Positions 1 through 5,802 of a DNA stretch of 7,514 bases are shown piece by piece. The stretch covers positions 1 through 7,514 of the forward strand of contig JADGQG010000091.1 in the NCBI GenBank assembly GCA_017882025.1, in the 5' to 3' direction. The first letter of the stretch is position 1. Every line of letters starts with the position of its first letter. The notes below the pieces were generated by a model. The model searched no databases. It was not told where the DNA came from and was given only the letters and a program-made list of their open reading frames with translations. Position numbers and translations under genes: made by a program. Source of the DNA: Chloroflexota bacterium (GTDB taxonomy: Bacteria; Chloroflexota; Limnocylindria; Limnocylindrales; CSP1-4).

Positions 1-18
1 ATCCTGGCGAACCGGTGA
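1..18 (+). CDS. 3' end of an upstream gene, possibly nuoH
   Basis: Frame 1 reads Ile-Leu-Ala-Asn-Arg and then a TGA stop at 16-18, just before the ribosome binding site of the next gene. Five codons cannot identify a protein. The position directly upstream of a NuoI-type start, in an operon that continues with J, K and L, makes nuoH the natural candidate. The other two frames are also open over these few bases, so even the existence of this gene end is inferred. Confidence 0.3.
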   Translation: MLANR

Positions 19-21
19 GGG
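17..21 (+). promoter_or_regulatory. Ribosome binding site for the NuoI/NuoE fusion
   Basis: GAGGG lies 7 bases before the ATG at 29 and overlaps the probable stop codon of the preceding gene. It supports the ATG at 29 even though this reading frame stays open to the window edge. An in-frame ATG at 47 has no comparable site. Confidence 0.55.
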
Positions 22-28
22 CGCGGGC

Positions 29-862
29 ATGAGCTTCGTTCCCGGGATGGGCATCCTCAAGGGCATGGCGCTCACGCTGCGGCGGTTCTTCGCGCCGAAG
101 GTGACGATCCGCTACCCGGAGGTGACGCCCGATATCGCCGTCAAGTACCGCGGCCGCATGCAGCTGCTCTACGACGAGCACGGCGCGCTCAAGTGCGAGA
201 CCTGCTTCCAGTGTGCCCAGGCCTGCCCCATCGAGTGCATCGACATGGGCGGCACGGACACGAAGGGCCGCTACGCCGTCCACTGGGGCGCCTCGGAGAC
301 GTACGGCGAGCGGCGCGAGGAGGCGGCCCTGCGGCGCGCAGGTCGCGAGGTGCCGGATCCGACCTACACCCACTTCGAGGCCGTGGACACCGCCGCGGTG
401 GACCGGATCCTGGAGGACTACGACTACGACCCACACCGGATGCTCTCCATCCTGGAGGCGATCCAGGCCGAGTTCGGCCACCTGCCTGTCGCCGCGCTCA
501 AGCAGGTCAGCTTCACGACCGGGTCGTGGTACGCGATGATCTACGGCACCGCCACGTACTACCGCCACTTCCGGTTCGAGAAGACCGTCGAGCAGGTCGC
601 CGTCTGTCGCTGCACCGCCTGCCTGATGCAGGGCGGCGGTCGACTGGCGGACGCGCTGGCCGCCGGGCTCCGGACGGGGCTGGGGCAGGTGACGCCGGGC
701 GGCCGAATGCGCCTGGCCTGGCTGCCGACCCACCTCGCGGGCGCACCGGCGCCGCTCGTCGCGCTGGACGGCGAGCCGCAGCCGGAGGTCACGCCGGCGA
801 ACGCCACTGCCTGGGCCCGGGCGCTCGCCGGTGAGCACCCGGCCACCCGGACCCTCCACTGA
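29..862 (+). CDS. Fusion of the NuoI N-half (one ferredoxin motif) with a NuoE-like domain
   Basis: This 277-residue protein would sit in the peripheral arm of complex I. Residues 1-90 resemble the start of NuoI: a hydrophobic/basic N-terminus, the RYPE and YRGR segments, then one [4Fe-4S] motif with C56, C59, C62 and C66-Pro, plus the extra C70 common in NuoI (CPxxC). After a GRYAV segment the similarity stops, and the second CxxCxxCxxxCP motif of NuoI is absent. After a charged linker (about 91-115), residues 116-250 match the NuoE thioredoxin-like subunit: a helical start (LEAIQAEFGHLP), an ATYYRHF segment, then C193-x4-C198 with an extra C195. NuoE should then show a second cysteine pair (CLGxC type) after the GRxxLxxLPT segment. 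That segment is present near 226-234 but no cysteine follows, so a normal [2Fe-2S] cluster is unlikely. NuoI and NuoE are normally separate proteins of about 160-180 residues each. The gene is followed after 4 bases by nuoF. Domain calls are firm; the function of the degenerate NuoE half is inferred. Confidence 0.85.
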   Translation: MSFVPGMGILKGMALTLRRFFAPKVTIRYPEVTPDIAVKYRGRMQLLYDEHGALKCETCFQCAQACPIECIDMGGTDTKGRYAVHWGASETYGERREEAALRRAGREVPDPTYTHFEAVDTAAVDRILEDYDYDPHRMLSILEAIQAEFGHLPVAALKQVSFTTGSWYAMIYGTATYYRHFRFEKTVEQVAVCRCTACLMQGGGRLADALAAGLRTGLGQVTPGGRMRLAWLPTHLAGAPAPLVALDGEPQPEVTPANATAWARALAGEHPATRTLH

Positions 863-866
863 GCCG

Positions 867-2219
867 ATGACGACGATCCTCTCGACCCCCGCCGCCTGGC
901 CGCGACCGCTCCTCGGCGAGACGCCGGTTGGCCACGCGCCGGGCGCGGATCCGGCCGACCTGGACGCCGCGGTCCGGGCCGGCGCGTTCGCCGGGCTGAC
1001 CCGCGCGCTCCAGGACCTGGGCGCAACGCTCACGACAGCGACGCTCGCCGAGTCCGGCCTGCGCGGGCGGGGCGGCGCCGGCTTCCCGGCCGCCCAGAAG
1101 TGGCGCGCGGTCGCCGGGACGCCGGACGGGGTCCGCTACGCCGTCGCGAACGGCTACGAGGCCGACCCCGCCGGAGGCACGAACCGCCACCTGATGACCG
1201 CCCGCCCGTTCGCGATCGTGGAGGGCCTGGCGATCGCCGCGCTCTCCGTCGGCGCCGAGGAGGCGGTCCTCGCGGTCCGGGCCGAGTACGCCGACGCCGT
1301 CGCCGCGCTGGAGCTCGCCGTGGCAGCCGCCGAGGAGGCCGGGTACGTCGGCGAGGACGTGCTGGGATCCGGGCGCCCGGTCCGGATGACCGTCCGGACG
1401 GTGCAGGGCGCCTACATGCTGGGCGAGGAGACGGTCCTCCTCAAGGCCCTGGAGGGACGCCGCGGCCAGCCCGAGCAGCGGCCGCCGTACCCGTCCGAGC
1501 GCGGGCTGTGGGGCCGGCCGACGCTCGTCCACAACGTCGCGACGCTCGCCGCCGTCCCCTGGATCGTGGTGCACGGTGCGGACGCGTATCGCGCCATCGG
1601 CGACCCGGACGCCCCGGGCACGGTCCTGGTCCAGGTGAGCGGGGCCGTGGCAACTCCCGGCATTGCCGAAGTGCCAACCGGGACGTCGCTCGCGGAGATC
1701 GTGGGGCTGGCGGGCGGCGTCGCGAACGGCCGGCCGCTCAAGGCCGTCCTCGTGGGCGGGCCGTCCGGCGGCCTCCTGCCGGCAAACCTCGCGACCACGC
1801 CGTACACGTTCGGGACGCTCCGGGCAGCCGGCGCCCACGTCGGGTCCGGTTCGGTGGTCGTGGCCGACGACCGGACCTGCATCGTGGACCTGGCGCGTCT
1901 CCTGACCCGCTACTGCGCGGACGAGGCGTGCGGGAAGACGATCCCCTGCCGGATCGGGCTGCGCCGGATGTCCGAGATCGGCGAGCGGATCGCCACGGGC
2001 CTGGCCCGCCCGACCGACGCGCAGCTCCTTGCGGACCTCGGCGCGGACATCGTGGGCAGCGCGCTGTGCGACCACGAACGGCTGGCCACGGGCCCGCTCG
2101 CGACCGGGATGCGATACTTCCGGCCCGAGATCGACGATCACATCCTGCGGGGCCTCTGCCCCGCCGGCGTCTGCACCCCCGTCGAGGTCGTGGCCGTCGG
2201 GACAAGGCACGGAGGATAG
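867..2219 (+). CDS. nuoF: NADH-quinone oxidoreductase subunit F (NuoF-type, FMN/NADH binding)
   Basis: This 450-residue protein should take hydride from NADH on FMN and pass electrons to the Fe-S chain of complex I. It shows SGLRGRGGAGFP (63-74, FMN/NADH loop), GAYMLGEETVLL (181-192), the GLWGRPT and HNV stretch (213-223), an SLBB domain (about 256-305) and the C-terminal Fe-S region. Canonical NuoF has ESCGxCxPCR there. This protein has EACGKTIPCR, so C355 and C361 are kept, Thr358 replaces the middle cysteine, and C401 is the likely fourth ligand. C350, five residues upstream of C355, could compensate. The acidic nucleotide-binding loop is also altered (NGYEADP, 95-101). The C-terminus has H425 and a CPAGVC segment (431-436) like that of HydB-type diaphorase subunits, but no extra ferredoxin domain. 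I chose the ATG at 867, 4 bases after the previous stop. A GTG at 831 would add 12 residues and overlap the upstream gene. Neither start has an obvious ribosome binding site. Confidence 0.9.
   Translation: MTTILSTPAAWPRPLLGETPVGHAPGADPADLDAAVRAGAFAGLTRALQDLGATLTTATLAESGLRGRGGAGFPAAQKWRAVAGTPDGVRYAVANGYEADPAGGTNRHLMTARPFAIVEGLAIAALSVGAEEAVLAVRAEYADAVAALELAVAAAEEAGYVGEDVLGSGRPVRMTVRTVQGAYMLGEETVLLKALEGRRGQPEQRPPYPSERGLWGRPTLVHNVATLAAVPWIVVHGADAYRAIGDPDAPGTVLVQVSGAVATPGIAEVPTGTSLAEIVGLAGGVANGRPLKAVLVGGPSGGLLPANLATTPYTFGTLRAAGAHVGSGSVVVADDRTCIVDLARLLTRYCADEACGKTIPCRIGLRRMSEIGERIATGLARPTDAQLLADLGADIVGSALCDHERLATGPLATGMRYFRPEIDDHILRGLCPAGVCTPVEVVAVGTRHGG
2211..2215 (+). promoter_or_regulatory. Possible ribosome binding site for the NuoG-like flavoprotein
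   Basis: GGAGG lies just before the nuoF stop and 15 bases before the ATG at 2231. This spacing is long, but it is the only purine-rich site near this start. It helps reject the same-frame extension upstream, which is an out-of-frame, arginine-rich reading of nuoF. Confidence 0.4.
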
Positions 2220-2230
2220 GCACGACCGCG

Positions 2231-4867
2231 ATGGCCGACCTCATCTCCCGCCCAGCCGACCTCGTCTCCACGGCGCGACCCGAGCCGGTGGTCGATTCGC
2301 TGGCGGAGCGGCTGCTCCGCACCCAGGCGCCGCAGCGCCCGCAGTCCACGCCGGTCATCCGTCTGGAAGTAGATGGGCGCGTCGTCGAGGGCCGCGAGGG
2401 CCAGACGATCCTCGAGGTCTGCAGGGACAACGGGATCGAGGTCCCGACCCTCTGCTACGAGCCGAAGCTGCCCGGCTTCGGGGCGTGCCGGATGTGCGTG
2501 GTGGACGTGGCGGGCGAGGAGCACCCGCCGATCTCGTGCTCGCGCCTGGCCGAGGCGGGCATGCTGGTCCAGACCCAGACGGAGGAGGTCCGCCGCCTGC
2601 GCCGGACCAACCTGGAGCTGATCTTCTCCGACCACAACGCGTACTGCCTGCCGCCCTGCCAGAACAAGTGCCCCAGCCACATCGACATCCCGGGCTTCCT
2701 CAAGGCGAACGCCGAGGGCGAGTTCCGCGAGTCGGCCCGAATCTTCAAGCGGACCATCCCATTCCCGTCCATCCTGGGCCGGGTCTGCCCGGCGCCGTGC
2801 GAGGAGCACTGCCGCCGCGACGAGGTGGACGAGGCGATCGCGATCCGCGATAGCCACCGCTACGCGGGCGACCAGGTGATCCTGGCGATGCGCGAGCAGG
2901 ACGTGGACCCGCCCGTCCCGTTCGAGCTCCAGCCGAAGTCCGGCAAGCGGGTGGCCGTGATCGGCTCCGGCCCGGCCGGCGCGTCGGCGGCCTACTACCT
3001 CCTGATCGCCGGCCACGACGTGACGATCTACGAACGCGACGCGGCCCCCGGCGGGATGCTCCGCTACGGCATCCCGGAATACCGGCTGCCGAAGGAGCGG
3101 GTGCTCGATCCGGAGTACGAGAGCATCACCCGGCTCGGCGGGCGCTTCGTCTGCAACCAGGGACTGGGGCGCGACTTCAGCCTGGACGACCTCCAGAACC
3201 AGGGCTACGACGCCGTGGTGGTGGCGATCGGCTGCTACGACACGAACAAGCTGGGGATCCCCGGCGAGGACGCCGAAGGCGTCATCGACGGCCTGGAATA
3301 CCTCAAGATCGCGACGCTCGGCCTGACCTACCCGGGCCATGCGGGGACGCGGGTGGTCGTGATCGGTGGCGGCTTCACGTCCATGGACTGCTCGCGCACC
3401 TCGGTGCGCCAGGGTGCATCGGAGGTCACGCTCGTCTACCGCCGCGACATGAAGGACATGCCCGCGTCGGGCGAGGTCCACGAGGCGATCGAGGAAGGCG
3501 TCACGACGATCTTCCAGGCCGGTCCGACGCGGGTCATCGCCAACGCGGAGGGCAAGGTCACCGGCGTGGAGTTCATCCGCATGCAGCTGGGCGCTGCCGA
3601 TGCTTCCGGCCGACGGCGCCCCGAGCCGGCCCCCGGCACCGAGTTCACGATCGAATGCGACCGGGTCCTCCTCGCGATCGGCCAGGGGCCGGACCTGTCC
3701 TGGATCGGCGGCGATTCGGACGGCGTGGAGGCGACCAAGTACAAGCGCCTCAAGGCCGACGCAGTGACCTTCGTCACCCCGCGGCCGGGCGTCTTCGGCG
3801 CGGGCGACGTTCGCAACGGCGCCCAGACAGTGGTCGCGGCGATCGCCGACGGGCGGCGGGCGTCCTACGCGGTCGACGCATTCCTCAAGGGGATGGACCT
3901 CGGCGAGATCCGGACTCGCCAGACGCTGGCGGAGCCGCAGCCGGAGTTCCTGAGCATCGTCCCGTTCACCTCGGAGGTGAAGGCTCCCCGCAACCGGCTC
4001 CGGAGCATGCCGGCCGAGGAGCGGCGCTCGAACTACGTGGAGTACGAGATCCCGTACACGCCGAGCGAGGCCGTGGCCGAATCCACCCGCTGCCTCCAGT
4101 GCACCTGCGAGGCGATCGGATTCTGCGACCTGCGACGCCTGGGGATCGAGTACGGGACCACCCTCAAGACGCTGGAGCCGCAGAACAACCGGGGGGCCGG
4201 CTTCCGGAGCGTGACCGAGAACCGCTTCACCGGCTCCAACCACGACTACATCCGCGACGACAGCCACGCCTTCATCCTCCGCGAGCCGTCGCGCTGCATC
4301 GACTGCGGCCGCTGCGCCAACGTGTGCGCCGAGGTCGTGGGGGCGGCCTGCTACGACTTCATGCGGATCGGCTTCGACACGCTCGTGACCACGCCCCTGG
4401 ACATGAGCCTCAACGACACGCCGTGCGTCTCGTGCGGGCGCTGCGCGGAGACGTGCCCGACCGGCGCGCTCATGCCGAAGCCGAGGATCCTCGAGAAGTA
4501 CGAAGTGGACGAGAGCCGCTGCATCCTGTGCGGGATCTGCGTCGACGCCTGCCCGTACGACGCGCTCCGCTGCGGGCCCGACTTCGAGCTCGCCCACGTG
4601 AGCCGCGAAGAGCCGATGATCGACCTCATCGCGATCGCGGCTGTCGACCGTGAGACGGAGATGACCTACGTTCGCCGGGAGCGCGACTGGCTGGAGCGGG
4701 CAATCGCTTCCGGCCGGGATGTCGGGCCGCGGCAGCTCCCCGTGCTGCCGTCCTCGCTCGCCGGCGACCCGAGCGGGAATGGCCGCGGTGGCGCGAGCCA
4801 CCCCCACAACGGCCACAATGGGCACGGCCCGGCCGGCGGCGGCGCCGGGCTCGCCCACAACCGGTAG
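2231..4867 (+). CDS. NuoG-like multidomain Fe-S flavoprotein: [2Fe-2S] + GltD-type FAD/NAD(P)H domain + three ferredoxin motifs
   Basis: This 878-residue protein occupies the place of NuoG. Residues 43-120 form a plant-type [2Fe-2S] domain with C75, C86, C89 and C103, spaced exactly as in NuoG. Next come H135, C139, C143, C147 and C186, C190, C194, the Fe-S region that precedes GltD/NfnB-type flavoproteins. An FAD-binding fold follows (GSGPAG, 245-250), then a nucleotide-binding fold (GGGFTSMD, 379-386, ending in VYRR) and the second FAD motif (GVFGAGD, 520-526). A small cysteine site has C621, C624, C626 and C632. Motifs C689-C699 and C732-C742 match the paired [4Fe-4S] domain of NuoG, HydA and FdhA. 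A third motif, C764, C767, C770 and C774, with a PDFELAHVSRE tail, looks like the second half of NuoI. The last 30 residues are rich in His, Gly and Asn. The molybdopterin-like domain of standard NuoG is absent. NAD(P)H reactivity of the GltD-like domain is expected from family knowledge; its role in this complex is inferred. Confidence 0.85.
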   Translation: MADLISRPADLVSTARPEPVVDSLAERLLRTQAPQRPQSTPVIRLEVDGRVVEGREGQTILEVCRDNGIEVPTLCYEPKLPGFGACRMCVVDVAGEEHPPISCSRLAEAGMLVQTQTEEVRRLRRTNLELIFSDHNAYCLPPCQNKCPSHIDIPGFLKANAEGEFRESARIFKRTIPFPSILGRVCPAPCEEHCRRDEVDEAIAIRDSHRYAGDQVILAMREQDVDPPVPFELQPKSGKRVAVIGSGPAGASAAYYLLIAGHDVTIYERDAAPGGMLRYGIPEYRLPKERVLDPEYESITRLGGRFVCNQGLGRDFSLDDLQNQGYDAVVVAIGCYDTNKLGIPGEDAEGVIDGLEYLKIATLGLTYPGHAGTRVVVIGGGFTSMDCSRTSVRQGASEVTLVYRRDMKDMPASGEVHEAIEEGVTTIFQAGPTRVIANAEGKVTGVEFIRMQLGAADASGRRRPEPAPGTEFTIECDRVLLAIGQGPDLSWIGGDSDGVEATKYKRLKADAVTFVTPRPGVFGAGDVRNGAQTVVAAIADGRRASYAVDAFLKGMDLGEIRTRQTLAEPQPEFLSIVPFTSEVKAPRNRLRSMPAEERRSNYVEYEIPYTPSEAVAESTRCLQCTCEAIGFCDLRRLGIEYGTTLKTLEPQNNRGAGFRSVTENRFTGSNHDYIRDDSHAFILREPSRCIDCGRCANVCAEVVGAACYDFMRIGFDTLVTTPLDMSLNDTPCVSCGRCAETCPTGALMPKPRILEKYEVDESRCILCGICVDACPYDALRCGPDFELAHVSREEPMIDLIAIAAVDRETEMTYVRRERDWLERAIASGRDVGPRQLPVLPSSLAGDPSGNGRGGASHPHNGHNGHGPAGGGAGLAHNR

Positions 4868-4899
4868 ACCCAGCGGGGTCGCGGGCGGGAGGTCGCCCG
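4867..4899 (+). other. Two small adjacent hairpins after the NuoG-like gene
   Basis: GACCC (4867-4871) can pair with GGGTC (4876-4880) across a 4-base loop. CGGGCG (4882-4887) can pair with CGCCCG (4894-4899) across a 6-base loop. They lie in the 71-base gap before nuoJ, the longest gap in the window. No T-run follows, so a complete intrinsic terminator is not supported. They could mark RNA processing or stabilisation, or be chance pairing in GC-rich DNA. Confidence 0.3.
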
Positions 4900-4922
4900 G
4901 CCGGCCACGCGCAGCGCACGGC

Positions 4923-4934
4923 GGAGGGAGAGGA
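4923..4934 (+). promoter_or_regulatory. Ribosome binding site for nuoJ
   Basis: A purine-rich run contains GGAGG (4923-4927) and AGAGGA (4929-4934), ending 4 bases before the GTG at 4939. It supports GTG as the nuoJ start. Confidence 0.6.
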
Positions 4935-4938
4935 ACAG

Positions 4939-5472
4939 GTGCCGATACCGGATACCGTCCCGGTCCTCGGGATCAGCTGGGGCGACGTGCTCTTCCTGGT
5001 CCTGGCGGCCGTGATGCTGGGGTCCGCCCTCCTCGTCGTGACGCTCCGCGACATCATCCGTTGCGGGCTGGCCATGATCGTGGCGTTCGGAGCCCTCGCC
5101 GGGATCTACGTGATGCTGGGCGCCCCGCTCGTGGCCGCCGCCCAGGTGCTCGTCTACATCGGCGCGATCGCCGTCCTCATCCTGTTCGCGGTCATGCTGA
5201 CCCAGGCGAAGAACGCGCCGGTCGGGCTGGTCTTCCAGGCGCAGGCGCTGCCAGCCGCGATCGCCGCAATCGTGCTGGCCGTGATGATCGCGCTCACTGC
5301 GAGCGCCACGGACTGGGGCGCGGTGACGAAGCGGATCGCGACCGGGACGGATGCGCTGGCCCGCCTCCTGTTCACCACCTACATCCTCCCGTTCGAGGTC
5401 GTGAGCGTGCTCCTTCTCGCGGCGGTGATCGGGGGCATCTACCTGGCCAAGCGCGAGGGCCGGGACGCGTGA
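4939..5472 (+). CDS. nuoJ: NADH-quinone oxidoreductase subunit J
   Basis: NuoJ is a membrane subunit at the junction of the quinone site and the antiporter-like subunits. This 177-residue protein shows about five hydrophobic helices (roughly 14-34, 38-59, 65-87, 100-121, 150-170). The third helix contains the conserved AAAQVLVYIGAIAVLILFAV stretch with Tyr73, the helix whose shape change is linked to coupling in complex I. The C-terminal pattern (LLFTTYILPFEVVSVLLL, then a basic end with AKRE) is typical of NuoJ. Length is within the usual range. The GTG start follows a strong ribosome binding site, and the TGA stop overlaps the start of nuoK by 4 bases, suggesting translational coupling. No unusual features are seen. 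Confidence 0.95.
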   Translation: MPIPDTVPVLGISWGDVLFLVLAAVMLGSALLVVTLRDIIRCGLAMIVAFGALAGIYVMLGAPLVAAAQVLVYIGAIAVLILFAVMLTQAKNAPVGLVFQAQALPAAIAAIVLAVMIALTASATDWGAVTKRIATGTDALARLLFTTYILPFEVVSVLLLAAVIGGIYLAKREGRDA

Positions 5473-5780
5473 GCCAGAGCCTCGACGCCTACCTCGTCGT
5501 CTCCGGGATCCTGTTCGCGATCGGCACGTTCGGCTTCCTGGCCCGGCGCAACGCGATCAGCATGCTCATGTCGATCGAGCTGATGCTCAACGCCGTCAAC
5601 CTGACGATCATCTCGTTCGGGGCCTTCATCCCGGCCCTCAACGGCACGGCCTCCGTCATCGCCCTGATGGTGATGGCCGTGGCCGCGGCCGAAGCGACCG
5701 TGGGCCTGGCCATCGTCATGGCCATCTACCGGAATCGCCGCACGCCGCTCGTCGACGAGTACGACGCCATGCGCCAATAG
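5469..5780 (+). CDS. nuoK: NADH-quinone oxidoreductase subunit K
   Basis: NuoK is a small three-helix membrane subunit related to MrpC and part of the proton path. The protein has 103 residues, close to the usual 100-105. It keeps both membrane glutamates: Glu37 in SIELMLNAVNL and Glu75 in AAAEATVGLAI, matching E36 and E72 of the E. coli protein. The start is a GTG whose last bases form the nuoJ stop (GTGA overlap), with GAGGG at 5455-5459, 9 bases upstream. Starting here gives the expected N-terminus; the same frame stays open far upstream, but that reading is only a shadow of nuoJ and earlier sequence. Confidence 0.95.
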   Translation: MSQSLDAYLVVSGILFAIGTFGFLARRNAISMLMSIELMLNAVNLTIISFGAFIPALNGTASVIALMVMAVAAAEATVGLAIVMAIYRNRRTPLVDEYDAMRQ

Positions 5781-5784
5781 CCGC

Positions 5785-5789
5785 AGGAG
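5785..5789 (+). promoter_or_regulatory. Ribosome binding site for nuoL
   Basis: AGGAG lies 13 bases before a GTG at 5803. The spacing is somewhat long, but there is no better start nearby and the protein begins well from this GTG. Confidence 0.45.
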
Positions 5790-5802
5790 CCGAGCCGCCC
5801 CC

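Noticed and set aside
831..866. Alternative GTG start for nuoF
   Set aside because: It would overlap the upstream gene by 32 bases with no better ribosome binding site, and the added residues (Pro/Ser/Thr-rich) have no NuoF similarity. It is not excluded.
789..2210. Reverse-strand open frame (473 codons) opposite nuoF
   Set aside because: Same shadow effect; the forward frame has full NuoF motifs.
1100..2230. In-frame upstream extension of the NuoG-like gene
   Set aside because: The extension is an Arg/Gly-rich out-of-frame reading of nuoF. The domain sequence begins after the ATG at 2231.
2138..4858. Long reverse-strand open frame (906 codons) opposite the NuoG-like gene
   Set aside because: Low-complexity, Arg/Ala/Asp/His-rich translation without recognisable motifs. 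It mirrors the GC-rich third codon positions of the true gene.
4867..4899. Intrinsic terminator between the NuoG-like gene and nuoJ
   Set aside because: Short stems and no T-run; the operon clearly continues with nuoJKL.
4719..5468. In-frame upstream extension of nuoK
   Set aside because: Arg/Pro-rich out-of-frame reading of nuoJ and earlier sequence; real NuoK starts at the GTG at 5469.
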